Origin: Durusdinium trenchii
Lineage: Eukaryota > Sar > Dinophyceae > Suessiales > Symbiodiniaceae
Direction: 5' to 3'
NCBI GenBank assembly: GCA_963970005.1
Contig: CAXAMN010023361.1
Coordinates: forward strand, 231,954-295,953
DNA: 64,000 nt
The notes under the pieces: model-generated
What the model was told of the DNA's origin: nothing
The model's database searches: none
The model's input: only the letters and a program-made list of their open reading frames with translations
Made by a program: the position numbers and the translations under genes
Shown here: positions 22,798 through 32,929 of the stretch, one piece after another
Position numbering within the stretch: the first letter of the stretch is position 1
Layout of the letters: every line of letters starts with the position of its first letter

Positions 22798-23061
22798 TAT
22801 GAGCTGGTCTGGCATGGGGACCCCACGCCGTTCGCATGCAGCTGCAGCAAACTCTAAACTGCGTAGGCAGCATTCAGCAATGGTTAACGCATCGCTGGGC
22901 ACACGAGGGTCAATGATGAACATTCTGAGGCATATCCCCATCACCCAGCAAGCGTGTACTTTGAACCGCGGACGGGGAATCATGGCCGTGGCCTTTGTGG
23001 GTGTGATGTGGCGCGATCTGGGCACGCACCACTTCGCCTGATCCATTCCGTCCTCAATGCA
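22798..23061 (-). CDS. Transposase-like exon, DGMDQAK motif
   Basis: An 88-codon exon between the acceptor GCCTTGTAG and the donor GTCTGG. It reads CIEDGMDQAKWCVPRSRHIT, MIPRPRFKVHACWVMGICLR and LTIAECCLRSLEFAAAACER. The first Asp of DGMDQAK is a good candidate for the first acidic residue of a DDE-type triad; the next, ADN, lies in the following exon. The frame is intact. This is the best-preserved exon of the upstream half of the gene. Confidence 0.65.
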
Positions 23062-23471
23062 CTACAAGGCCGAGGCTTTCCACATCCGCGCAATTAATGC
23101 ACAACAAAAGAAAGTGACCCCCACTCCATGCCCTTCACAAACCAACCCCCCATTCGCTACACTCCGCTAGCCACAGGCAGGCAACGCTGCAAACAGCAAA
23201 CCAATGTTGGATTGACGCAATGGCAGTATCTGTCAGGCTTGAATCAGGAATTGCAAGCCACAAGAAAGTGCAGTGTCTTTCAGTCGATGAGCTTTAGCTA
23301 CCGAGACAACAATGGACCAAGGCACCCAGAAAATCACCAACGGTGCATTCTGGGACGTCAAAGGCGAGGATGTCTGCAGAGGCTAGATATGTTCAAGAAA
23401 GTTCAAGACAGTAACCCTCAGTCAACAGAACAGGCCTGCATGAATTCTTCCAAAGATCTGTCTTGTCCGAC

Positions 23472-23542
23472 CTGATCGATGTGGCATTTGTATTCGCGTG
23501 CCACTCTATACTTGCTCTGAAGATCCTTGGCATCAGCAGCGG
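23472..23542 (-). CDS. Short exon upstream of the DGMDQ exon
   Basis: Minus frame AAAADAKDLQSKYRVAREYK then CHIDQ, ending at a GTCGGA donor. The A-x-x-H-x-x-Q pattern usually precedes a DR-x-x-Y segment in this protein type; that segment was not clearly found in the 23080-23460 interval, which may be an intron or a degraded exon. Confidence 0.45.
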
Positions 23543-24044
23543 CTGCCATGCAATTGCTCAAAAAAGGAACAAACTATTACCCAATGCCAAACTGTACAAA
23601 GTGGAGATGGCTAGGCAAGTTCAAGCAACTTTCACTTCAAGGAATTGTTGCTTGAAGTCTGAGCAGTAGTCACAGCAACCATGGGAAGAGCTGGGTAAAA
23701 ACCGCAGCACGTTCCGCCACTGTGTAGTGTACACCCTGTGAAATGTAGCATACCTTGGCCAAGCGGTGATCCAATACAAACAAGTCTGTGACTGCTTGAA
23801 GCAATGAGTGCAGCACGATATTTTTCGATGACCGTCTGACATCATTTGATGATATAGCATTTTGATCGAGGATGGTGGTAGGTATCGAGTGGGAAGGTTG
23901 GCCACCATGCTTGTGCTGCAGAAGTTAGTCTCGATGTACCTCAGACTCAGTACTGCCTGTTCTGTGGCTTGAGGTGTACTTTCTATTGTGACTTGTTCAT
24001 GTCACATGTCTCAGCTCTCGGCTGGGCGAAGTGGCTTGAAACAC

Positions 24045-24117
24045 CTAAAATGTGAGCCCGCACTTCCTCATCGCCATCGAGTGTCTCTTCCGGCATGCAC
24101 AGCTCATCATTGAAACC
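24045..24117 (-). CDS. Short acidic exon
   Basis: Minus frame FNDELCMPEETLDGDEEVRA then HIL, between an acceptor at GGGACAG and a GTGTTT donor. It sits in the expected order. A further small exon probably lies at 24330-24410 (VPACCPISNETWEKAHSD). Confidence 0.4.
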
Positions 24118-24509
24118 TGTCCCGTTGGAGTCAGTGCTTTCTCCTGACACAAGCTGACACAAAGTGATGCCCACCGACTGTGATACAGCTGCTCCAAGTT
24201 TCAAAAAGAATCAAACAACGAAACCAACCCACGAACTCAGCAACCCACACTGGAGCCAACAAAACAAGAGATGAGGAAAGTGGTTCCAAGATGTTCCAAG
24301 TATTTCCCGGCGAGTGGCCATCACTCTCAGTTTTGTCCTGGCACTGCTCTTCCAGAATCACTGTGAGCCTTCTCCCATGTTTCGTTCGAGATCGGGCAGC
24401 ACGCTGGAACCTGCAGGAATTTTCGCTCATCTTGAAAGGAACTCAGTGTCCACATGTCGTGTTCACCACGAACAAAACGGGACAACTTTGTCAATCAATG
24501 ACTAGAAAC

Positions 24510-24608
24510 CTGTTGGGCAGCATTCCGGCTGCCTTGATATACAAGCTCATCATAAACCGATTGACCATTCTGCTCTTCACCGGAGATTTTCTCTTTGCCT
24601 TGAAGGAA
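24510..24608 (-). CDS. Short exon
   Basis: Minus frame FLQGKEKISGEEQNGQSVYD then ELVYQGSRNAAQQ, between the acceptor CCGCTTAG and a GTTTCT donor. No stop; gene-like. Confidence 0.45.
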
Positions 24609-24697
24609 CTAAGCGGAGTTACAAACAATACTGGCGGGAAAAAACATCAAGCTGCTGTAAACACTTGACGAACCCTTTATTTCCTTCGACCAGTCAC

Positions 24698-24862
24698 TGC
24701 TCCCCACAAACGAGTCCGTCTATCTCCCCATCCTTGCCGTAACCTGTTAAGCCGAGAATTCCCGACTCCAAGCACTGCCGCTAAGCACTTGGGCGCAAAC
24801 TGCTTCTCCAAAAGGTACCACTCTTTGCGAGGACCACGTGCTTGGCCATACACATGCTGCAC
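24698..24862 (-). CDS. Exon with conserved C-x-x-x-x-LGVGxxRLxRLRxG motif
   Basis: Minus frame VQHVYGQARGPRKEWYLLEK then CLAAVLGVGNSRLNRLRQG and DRRTRLWG. The Cys-x5-6-LGVG-x-x-R-x-x-R pattern followed by D-x-R is common upstream of transposase-like cores in dinoflagellate predicted proteins, and has loosely similar animal relatives (recalled pattern, not searched). The acceptor is GACTCAG and the donor GTGACT. Confidence 0.55.
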
Positions 24863-24937
24863 CTGAGTCTTCGCAATGCAGGAAATGAAGCAGATCATCA
24901 ACTGTCAGGACCTCCTGTAAATGTGCTTTCATCCAAC

Positions 24938-25094
24938 AAAGCTTTGGACATATGCATCTTGCACACCTTTGGTGAGTTGCCAGAAGATTGTCAGGAACTC
25001 TAGCAGGTCAGCAAAAATAGCTAACAGCTGCTTGTAGCAGCTCTTCCGTTCACATCTGCAGGCTCTACCGGACAGCTGTTCAATCCGGGATTTG
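24938..25094 (-). CDS. Exon with Cys cluster
   Basis: Minus frame KSRIEQLSGRACRCERKSCY then LLEFLTIFWQLTKGVQDAY. C-x-C-x4-C followed by an aromatic helical segment is the usual lead-in to the LGVG exon. The introns on either side are about 75-80 nt. Confidence 0.55.
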
Positions 25095-25173
25095 CTAGCA
25101 CCAGTTGACCCATGCCTTAGATGGACGGCTCGTGTCCAAACCCGCTACACAATGACAAATGGACAAATTGAAC

Positions 25174-25632
25174 CTTGAATATGTTGATTCGAGAAAGGTG
25201 CTTCACTCTGTCCACTTGTTTTGCAAGGAGACGCCGTCTTTGGTTGTTGTAGTTTGGTCTCCTCTTGGTTCCATCATGCTTCAAACTTGTCCGTGCCAAA
25301 TCCACAGCCACTGCATGGCTGGTTGCTTGAAACAGGCGCAGCCCCTCTAAGGTAAAGGAGACGATGTTCCCTTGACTTGAAGAACTTGGAGCATTGGAAC
25401 CAACCGTTTCTGACGCAGCTAAACGTGCAAGGAACTTTCTCCGAGTGTGGTTGAGTGATGCAGGCACATCAAGGTCTGTTCGATCAATCACATTTAAAAG
25501 TTGCCCACGCATCCGGCGCTCATCATCTTCAGCAGATGATCTCAAAAACCTGAATGCCAAAAAACGGCTTGACCCCGACCCCAGTCTAACAGCACAAGGT
25601 TTTGGTGCAACCCAGGCACCTTTTTCGAGCTT
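25174..25632 (-). CDS. N-terminal exon, unrecognised
   Basis: Minus frame KLEKGAWVAPKPCAVRLGSG, DERRMRGQLLNVIDRTDLDV, SLNHTRRKFLARLAASETVG and RRPNYNNQRRRLLAKQVDRV. Basic and hydrophilic, typical of the N-terminal region of a nuclear protein. Flanked by a 400-bp intron containing the TAC microsatellite and by an 80-bp intron. Confidence 0.55.
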
Positions 25633-25751
25633 CTGACATGAACGGTTCAGTGAGCAAACTGCTTCAAGCCAATGGCTGCAGCTATGTTAAGCTACATTCC
25701 CAGCACCCAAATGTAACCAAACGACACCCAGATACAACGAAATTGACTTTA

Positions 25752-25763
25752 TACTAGTACTAG

Positions 25764-25802
<39 letters not shown>

Positions 25803-26037
25803 GACTACTCTACTACTACTCCTACTTCTACTCCTAGTACTACTACTACTACTACGACTACCACTAACACTACCACTACCGCTACCGCTACCGCTACCAC
25901 TACCACTACTACTACTACTGCTACTACTGCTCCTCCTGGTACTCCTACTGCTACTGCTACTACTACTACTGCTACTGCTACTCCTACTACTACTACTACT
26001 CCTGCTACTACTACTACTACTACTACTACATCAGTTA
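25752..26037. repeat. TAC/GTA trinucleotide microsatellite inside an intron
   Basis: Nearly uninterrupted ACT, CTC and CTG triplets, related in composition to 7717-7925. On the minus strand it begins right after a CCT-GTAGTAAC donor (26041), so the repeat appears to have grown from the donor itself. The 115-codon minus frame through it (Val-rich) is an artefact. Confidence 0.9.
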
Positions 26038-26041
26038 CTAC

Positions 26042-26152
26042 AGGTTTATGAAATTCTGGCGGAGCGCAAGAGCGCCAGTGGTGTTGATTTTTTGTTGCAT
26101 CCGCATCCCGTTCAATTAACTGTGATGCTTCCTTGACCGGACTGGGAAGCAT
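26042..26152 (-). CDS. Exon, unrecognised
   Basis: Minus frame LPSPVKEASQLIERDADATK then HHWRSCAPPEFHKP, ending at the GTAGTAAC donor that opens the microsatellite intron. An ATG at 26152 could start a protein, or a CTTCCCAG acceptor could precede. Confidence 0.45.
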
Positions 26153-26321
26153 TGCACGTTGAGAAGGGATTGCACTTTCTTGACAATGATGTGATCATTA
26201 CGTCATTACGTTTCTCACCAAGGATGACACCCGTTTTGAGCTTTTGTGGAGCTTTGGTAGTTCCCCTGATGTGATCCTCGCACCTTCAGCAAACGGTGCT
26301 GATTGTCGAGAACATAGCTAC

Positions 26322-26384
26322 TTGGAGCGTCCCGCTATGTCCCGCTGATGCTCCAGCTCGGGGGATGCAAAGGTCGACTCGAAA
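26322..26384 (-). CDS. Small exon
   Basis: A 63-nt minus exon, FRVDLCIPRAGASAGHSGTL, between CCCAGCAG and GTAGCT. Supported only by its position in the exon chain and an open frame. Confidence 0.35.
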
Positions 26385-26436
26385 CTGCTGGGGGCCAAGC
26401 ACTGCCTTTGTTCTTCATGCTTTGCGGAGTGCCAAC

Positions 26437-26536
26437 CTCTTCAAAGAGGTGTACTGCGAGGCTCTCCATGGAGTTGAGCTGATAATGTACGGACATGGCT
26501 TTGGGTCAAATCGGGAATGCCATGGTCCCTGGTTGA
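26437..26536 (-). CDS. Small exon
   Basis: Minus frame NQGPWHSRFDPKPCPYIIS then STPWRASQYTSLKR, between GCTTTTAG and GTTGGC. Gene-like. Confidence 0.4.
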
Positions 26537-26612
26537 CTAAAAGCGAACAGGATAGACTACGGGCGATGTCAACTTACCACGGGTTTTTTGACCCACAGCC
26601 GCATATACCCAC

Positions 26613-26777
26613 CAAATTGTCTTCTCTCCCCACGGCGAAAAGGTGCGTGACAGCCAGTGTGGCATGTCTTTCCGGCAGCGGCATGTAGCAGCATTCAGCA
26701 GCAATCCAATGGTCCAAGAGTTGGCGCGGCGCCGCATGGTTCTTCTTGTCCTTTTCACTAACGACACCTTGAGGAAA
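26613..26777 (-). CDS. Exon, unrecognised
   Basis: A 165-nt minus exon with no stop: FPQGVVSEKDKKNHAAPRQL, LDHWIAAECCYMPLPERH and ATLAVTHLFAVGRRQF. The acceptor is GCGACTTAG and the donor GTGGGT. Strong coding character. Confidence 0.5.
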
Positions 26778-26857
26778 CTAAGTCGCTGTTTCAAGTTAAG
26801 ATCTACAGAAGGTCACAAACTGCAGATGGCAGAAGGGTCACAAACTGACTTGGCGCG

Positions 26858-27089
26858 ACGGCATGGTTTCAGCATCGCCTCCGGATGGGTGAATAGAGAC
26901 GAGACGTCGCCCAAGCGGAGCTGAGGTTGGTGTGCTGGCAGTTGAGTGGCGCTGAGGTTGGGGGAGGCTCATTGTAGACAGCCAGTGAACCATCGTTGGT
27001 GGCGCTTCTTGTGCTTTTTTTGGTGCTTCCTGCAGGTGAATGGTGATGTCCGGGCCAAAAATTCCTTGAGATTCCTTGACAAACAGCAT
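26858..27089 (-). CDS. First recognisable exon of the minus-strand series
   Basis: Minus frame MLFVKESQGIFGPDITIHLQ, then EAPKKAQEAPPTMVHWLSTM and a Ser/Pro/Thr-rich end followed by a GTCAGT donor. It could start at the ATG at 27089 or continue from further upstream (27117-27314 is also open). The gene start is not established. Confidence 0.4.
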
Positions 27090-27329
27090 CTGAACTTTGT
27101 TCCGTAAAACTCCCAGTCATGCTGAGGACCTTCCGAAGCTTGGGGCCAGGTCTGTCCCCGGACCCGCACCGACACCCGATCTGAATTCAGCCCGACCGGT
27201 GGGTCTTCTTCGAAGCTTCAGTGGCATGGTTTCGTTCGGTGAGATGCAAGACGCATCACGAGGTTCAGGTCTCGTATCAAATCGTCGACTGCCGCGACAG
27301 CCGCTTGCCTTCACACATCACCCACCCCA

Positions 27330-27464
27330 GTGGATCCCAGTTACCACATGTTGCCACCATAGTGAGGAACCATGGTTGGGCCTATGGTTCTATATATTAT
27401 GATTTGTTTTATGTAGTCTTTGGAACCACTGGTTACCAGCTGTAGTGGTAACTGGATCCCATTG
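27330..27464. mobile_element. MITE-like inverted-repeat element, copy 1
   Basis: The left arm GGATCCCAGTTACCAC (27332-27347) is the reverse complement of the right arm GTGGTAACTGGATCC (27445-27459) apart from one extra C. The internal sequence includes GGTTACCAGCTGTA and AT-rich DNA. A second, more diverged copy lies at 28620-28753. No coding capacity; probably a non-autonomous DNA element. Confidence 0.7.
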
Positions 27465-28619
27465 AATCATTGAGCAAGTACACAAGGTCAGACTCCGCCG
27501 GAAAGCAATTCGACACTGTGTCGTTGCCCCAAGTACGATCACCGGGACTTCACGTGACTTCCGGTCTTGGCTTCGAGACGTCTGCTTTGCACATTTTCAT
27601 ACATTTTTAGTTTGATGCTGGCGGAGCAGGTTTTTGAGTATTCCCTGCATTGATCAAAGCACGGATAGGTGGGGAATCGTTTCATTTGTTGAGTTGTCCA
27701 TGTTTGTTTTTGGCAGCCTCAATTTAAAGCAGGTGAGAACCTGGGTTGATTTGACGCAACTGGTGCAGCAACTCGACACGTGAGGCCACGCGCCACCCTG
27801 GCGATGTCAACTGTGTCTGTCTGGTGGGGGTGTCCGAATGTCTCTTGACCGTCGGACACGCAGTGCAGATCACATGTGTGCTGTGTATATAATAGTAATA
27901 ACAATAATAACAATAGTAATAACAATAATGATAATACTAGTATATAATATAATATATATATATATGTGTGTATATTCATTACAAGCCCAATCTCTCTAAA
28001 GATTGCTGGTCTCGATCCTTTCCCCCTCTCCGGTCCGACTGGAGATCCGCTCATCTCCACCTCACCAGGCATGGGCGTGCTGTTCTCTCCTGACGGTGCC
28101 GGTGTTTCGAACAACTCCATCCCACACCTGGGTCTGAACACCACGCCCTGCGGCGTATGACGTGACATGTCGTGGCGCATACAAACCAGCAGGTGAAGTG
28201 TTTTCAAGTCTTTGTGTTCTGTGTTGCCCACTTTTGGAGGACCAGGACCAGATGTCCAACTTTCGGAGGGCTCAGGTGGGTCCACTGATCATCCCTGTCG
28301 TTGTCGGGGTGCGATGCATGGGGCACAAGGTGCACAGGACAAGGTCTTCCAAGAGAGGTTCGGTGACCTGAACTAGGACCCGTCACCTGGGGTACCTATG
28401 GGGTAGTCGAACTAGGGATCTTCAACCTCTGTTGGTTTATATATCCTGCTTTCAACAAAAGGACAATAGGCATCTACCATCATCCACCTGGTTTTCCTGA
28501 AGCCTCCAACACTTGTCTCCTGTGACCAAAAAGGTGCCCCTGCTACTGTGAAACCAGCTCTCTGTCAGGTCCTGGTCCATACAGCTGTGAGGAATACGGT
28601 CCAACCAACCCCACCATCA

Positions 28620-28753
28620 GGCATCCCAGTACATCCCTGTATAAAGAACCGGGGGTTCTAGCTCTCTTAGGTCTATGGTTTTAGTTTTTGGACCCGCTGG
28701 TTACCAGCTGTATAATGCTTAATATAGAATATAGTGGTAACTGACTGGATCCC
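28620..28753. mobile_element. MITE-like inverted-repeat element, copy 2
   Basis: Shares with 27330-27464 the order GCATCCCAGT, AAGAACC, CTATGGTT, GCTGGTTACCAGCTGTA and the terminal GTGGTAACTGACTGGATCCC. The left arm is degenerate and 23 bp of AT-rich sequence is inserted before the right arm. Confidence 0.6.
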
Positions 28754-28877
28754 CTGGCATCTTTGGACAGTCATTGGACGTACGGTGCTGCGATTGGACG
28801 GACGGTCGGCGGAGCGAGCTTTCCAAAGACGAGACCTCGAGGCTCTTGGGTGTTGAAGAAAAGTATAAACAAAAACC

Positions 28878-28952
28878 CACTAGTTAGGTCAAGTGCCTTA
28901 CTAGTAGTAACAAGTGCCTTACTGGTAGTAACAAGAAGCTACTAGGAACAGC
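28878..28952. repeat. CTAGTAG-type dispersed repeat
   Basis: CACTAGTTAGGTCAAGTGCC followed by TTACTAGTAGTAACAAGTGC repeated. It belongs to the same loose family as 49486-49546, 52796-52912, 60391-60450 and 63919-64000. Confidence 0.7.
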
Positions 28953-30369
28953 CCTGTCCAAGAACTGACCGTAAGTTAAACATACCAAGATCCATGTGCG
29001 AGTAGAACAGCCCACCTTGGTACCATAGTACTCGTTACTTTGGAGCAGGCAATATGAGAATCTGAAACCGGCCAAGTGGGTGTGCTCACAACTGTAATCA
29101 CTTGTGTCAACAGTTGCAATATGTTGCAATCACTTCATATAGCTTATATAATTTATATATTGTAACTCCTTCAGCTTCGCTTAACGAGCTGTTGGTCGAA
29201 TGTTGAACCTCACCGTCCCTGAAGACAACTACTCTCCTCAGACTCCCCGCCTCAGTTTTGACACCCCCCCAAAATGATCCCCGTGCAAAAACTCAACCCT
29301 GGACGTTCTTCGCTCCAGTTAAGATCACATATACCATATATTAATATATATGTATATATGTAATAGGAGCTTGACGTGGCCGGCCACGTCGCGGTCGGAC
29401 AACACGCGGAATCGGTCTCCTGTGTCCATGTACTGCACTTCACATCTTTCAGGGACACATCCCGCACAGCGGGCAAGGAGCCTCGTTTCGGGCAGAGACG
29501 TGGTTGTTCGCCCCGAATTGACTCAGCTTGAATCACCAGAAGATCGAGGCCTTGCATAGACCCCTTTTTGGGGATCCACATACCCTCTGAGGTGATTGGA
29601 GACACTGTTATGCAGGTTTGGAGGGTCCAGTCGTACCTTCTGAGCAGGTATTTGGATCATTTAGGGATCCTTGGGGGACACATCTCTGTGATTGGCAGTC
29701 TGGTCAAGGCCCCCCAGTCGACCGTCACACCGTCTTTGTCGGCCTTGAACAGTTCGGATGGCCGTGGATCTTAGAGGTCACCAAGGACTTTCATGGTCGA
29801 AGTAACACACATCACTTGAGTGGTCCCAAACACTCCATATTACTCCGTTACATCGGTATAAAATACATCATGATATATATATATATATGTAATATAATAT
29901 CCTTACATTCACCCCTGAGACCACCCAATCTATATCCAAAATCTACCAAATGCGCCATACATGGAGTGACTGGGAATGCTCAAGGGCTTTGTTTCACAAG
30001 ACCCTTCCAGTGCATCAGGCCAGGTCAGGCCATAGTATTCAAATGAATTCACTCCTCAAGAACACCTGATCAAGGTTTCTTGCATATTGTTCTTAATCCC
30101 CGGGTATCACCTCCAAGTAGTCTCCAGTCTCCCCATGAAAGTGTTGACAAAAATGACCGAGGCACTGGCACAAAAAACGATGCAAAAGGAACACGGACTC
30201 TAACCGAACCGGAATAATTATCCCCGCAAGAGACCCCAAAGAGTTGTGTAGGTGGTTCGAAGAGGAGATAACATGTTTTTGTTCTGCATGGTTGAGTATG
30301 TGACACCATGCGAAACTTTTGACACAACAACATACACAACACCATGCAAGTGGGTTGAGAATGTTGAAG

Positions 30370-31915
30370 ACTACAGTATGCAACGGCTCAGTGTACTGCG
30401 AAGCCGCAAGTACATTGTGGCAACACAGGCACGAGTGGGCAGGCAGTTGCATCATAGTCGGGTGAGTCGGGTTAATGCATAGTCGACGAGCGTTGAACAA
30501 AATCGTAAAAGATTGGGCAGCAGGCAGATGCGTGCGCAATCTTGTACGATTTTGTCAAAAGCGACTGGGCGCTGTCTAGGTGGAGGTGCATCCGCCATAT
30601 ATACTCAGTGTGCGTGCACGTGGTTGCGCTGCGTGCACGCAAGGGTGCCTCGGCCTACTGCATGTCGGCCATGTCGAACTCAAGCAGCGCAACGACGCCG
30701 CGAGTACATGCTTGCTTGGGGAGGTTCAGGCGGAAAAAACTGTCGACAATTGTTTCTTCCACAGGGTAACATGCAGTGAAAGAAGGGCTGAGAGCGTGCA
30801 TTGAAGTCCGATGCGTTTCCACAAGCAGCAAAAACAGAGGAGGTTGCGCATCCACGGAAAAAAAATAATGCGCACATGGGATTAACAAAACCCCCCCTAT
30901 TAATCAAGCCCAGCTGAAGCCTCCAGTACTAAACTAATTTGAACTCTGCAAACCTCCCTCTAATAATGACTTCCACCCCCTATTAATCAAGCCCAGCTCC
31001 CCCAAACAAAAATATAGTTTGTTTTATATTCATTTAGTTTTTCTTTTTTAGTATTCACATGTATTTTTGGTATAATTTATCCACCCTATTCCCATGCTGA
31101 CCCTCTCATTCATCAATCATTTCTGATCATTCTGCTTGCTCTTCTCATCCTTCCCAGCAGCAATCTGTGCAGCCAACCATCCCCCAAAACACCAAAAATT
31201 TTCTAGCAAAATTATGTCATTTTCCCTTATTAAAATTCGATCAAAATCTTAAGGTTTTCAAGCTCACAAAGTGTACCCCTCACACAGGCCCTACCACCCC
31301 CTAATAGTAGGGACCCCTCCCCCTATTAATCAAGTCCACCCTCTGGCCTCCATCTTGTTTTCCAAAAGTTCTCATGTGGTTTCCATCTCTTCCAACCCTT
31401 TCATCCCAACTCTTCCAAATACTAATTCCCTTTCATCTCAATTCTTTCAAATACTCATTCCCTTTCATCCCAACTCTTCCAAATACTAATTCCCNNNNNN
31501 NNNNTCATCCCAACTCTTCCAAATACTAATTCCCTTTCATCTCAATTCTTCTAAAAACTAATTCACTTTCAGCCCAATTCTTCCAAATACTAATTCCCTT
31601 GCATTCCAATTCTTCCAAATCAAATTCCCTTTCATCATCAGGTCATCATCTTTATTAAGGGGATGTGGTCTGCACCCAAGCCTTGTTGACCTTGTTGACC
31701 TTGAAGGGGGGGGTTGATTAATCCTATGTACGCATTAACATGCAGACTCCGGCAGAGTGTTCTTTACGTCAGTGAAGAAGACTCGGGTCATTTTCTGCCA
31801 TCGGGAAAGTGCAGGAAGACACAATACGCGCAAGCCGGTGCATGGCTACTGCGCAGCCGCGGGTACGTTGTAGCAACACATGCACGTGAGAGCAAGCAGT
31901 TGCAACAGTGCTTTT
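30370..31915. repeat. Intergenic with two related 100-bp segments and repeated CCCCCTATTAATCAAG words
   Basis: 30378-30460 and 31815-31910 share GAAGAC, GCGxAGCCGCxxGTAC and GCAACACAxGCACG in order, about three-quarters identical by eye. CCCCTATTAATCAAGCCC or a near copy occurs near 30893, 30981 and 31320. No gene is supported. Confidence 0.5.
31375..31640. repeat. 31-bp minisatellite with a 10-N gap
   Basis: About eight copies of a unit like CATCCCAACTCTTCCAAATA plus CTAATTCCCTTT. Ns at 31495-31504 fall inside the array, so the true copy number is unknown. Confidence 0.85.
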
Positions 31916-32248
31916 CCAAGAGAAGAAACGGTGGCAACTGTCTGCTGGCCCGTGTGCACAGCACAGAATAAAGCAGCATCAGTACCTCCATGTCGAAACC
32001 GGTTAGCTGGATACTTCTCTGCGAACAAGTCTCCATCTCTGAGACCAAGGCTTCCAACTGGAGATGTTTTTGACTCCCCATGCGCTCTCACACCAGGCCG
32101 GCTGATCTCCAGAACATGCAGGGATAGTAGAGTTTGCACTGCGGAGGCGCGAGTGCAACCCCTGCAGGAACCAGCTGTGGGGGACAGCGTGTGGAAGCCG
32201 CGCGGCGAGAACCTCGATCAGACCCTGGGAATGTGTGTGTGTGTGTGT

Positions 32249-32620
32249 CCCACCCTGGACAAAGGGTCTCACCCCACCACTTTCACACAGGCAGGGGGGC
32301 AATGCACGACTGACAGACATTGCCCAACGAAGACGCTGTCAGTTCGTGGTGAAGCAATGCGGGACGCCGCATTGTGTACCTGCTCTCTCTTTCACAAGCT
32401 GTGACTCCACTTTTCCACTTTTTGATTCATGGTCCTTCATGTTTCCACCCCATAAACATTCGTCCCCAGCAGCTGTGCAGCCGGTTCGCGTTTCCGCCAC
32501 TTGCGAGTGCCAACATTGTTCAACAATACAGTTTAAGCTGACCTTTCCACCTTGCTGTTCCATCGCCCTTCTTCCCAAGGAGACAATTGCGTTAACTGAA
32601 AATCCAAGTTCGAAGTGTGT
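32249..32620 (+). repeat. Element A 5' terminal repeat
   Basis: Preceded by (GT)8 at 32233-32248. It contains a conserved pseudoknot (32297-32348) and then a roughly 250-bp tail. Similarity to the element B repeat continues beyond the repeat end to about 32800, through CTCAGC...GCTGAG and CCCC...GGGG stems and GGGCCAAAAAACGG, so the 5' leader shared by the family is about 550 bp. A 232-codon frame through this repeat is open in A but closed in B, so it is probably not a gene. Confidence 0.9.
32297..32348 (+). ncRNA. H-type pseudoknot in element A 5' repeat
   Basis: Stem 1 pairs GGGCAATG (32297-32304) with CATTGCCC (32318-32325). The loop CACGACTGACAG (32305-32316) pairs with CTGTCAGTTCGTG (32336-32348), with one bulged T. 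The joining strand contains CAACGAAG. The same topology with entirely different stem sequences occurs in element B (45627-45677). Function unknown: candidate self-cleaving RNA, RT recognition site or translation element. No hammerhead core (CTGANGA...GAAA) is seen. Confidence 0.75.
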
Positions 32621-32900
32621 CCTGCTCAGCCGTCCCACTCGGGTGCTGAGTGTGATCCCCTCCACAGGGGCGCTGTTCTTGCATGGGAAAGCAACCACCC
32701 CAACGCTCCACCGATCACTGGAACATCACAGGAAGGCACCGACACCCTCACAGAATCAACCGCCACACCGGCCGCCGGGCCAAAAAACGGTTCTTGAAGA
32801 ATTCTTCAGATTCCGAACTTCTGATCTCAGATTTCAGCATTCAGGTTTCTTTTCATGTTTTCCAATCATGTGCGTATTTCCCTGTTCGCTATGTTGCTGC

Positions 32901-32920
32901 CGCGATTCTTTCATTGACAG
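32901..32920 (+). promoter_or_regulatory. Candidate splice-leader acceptor before ORF1
   Basis: A pyrimidine-rich CGATTCTTTCATTGACAG ends 9 nt before the ORF1 ATG at 32930. Similar polypyrimidine-AG sites precede ORFs 2 to 7 by 13-62 nt, as expected if a polycistronic RNA were resolved by spliced-leader trans-splicing. Confidence 0.4.
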
Positions 32921-32929
32921 AACTCAAGG

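Larger units (their letters stand above)
27470..30880. other. Intergenic, no supportable gene
   Basis: Contains a TAA/ATA microsatellite at 27884-27968, the second copy of the inverted-repeat element (28620-28753), CTAGTAG-type repeats (28878-28952), AT-dinucleotide runs (29330-29360, 29871-29890) and unremarkable ORFs without domain signal. A segment near 30370-30470 resembles 31805-31915. Confidence 0.6.

Noticed and set aside
25805-26152. Val-rich 115-codon minus frame, looking like a membrane protein
   Set aside because: Most of it is the (GTA)n microsatellite; only the first 37 codons look like an exon.
31375-31640. CRISPR-like array
   Set aside because: A plain 31-bp tandem minisatellite in a eukaryote, with no unique spacers.
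32249-32350. Hammerhead or HDV-like ribozyme
   Set aside because: No CTGANGA...GAAA core; the nested order lacks the P3 and P4 helices of HDV-like RNAs. Left as an unassigned pseudoknot.
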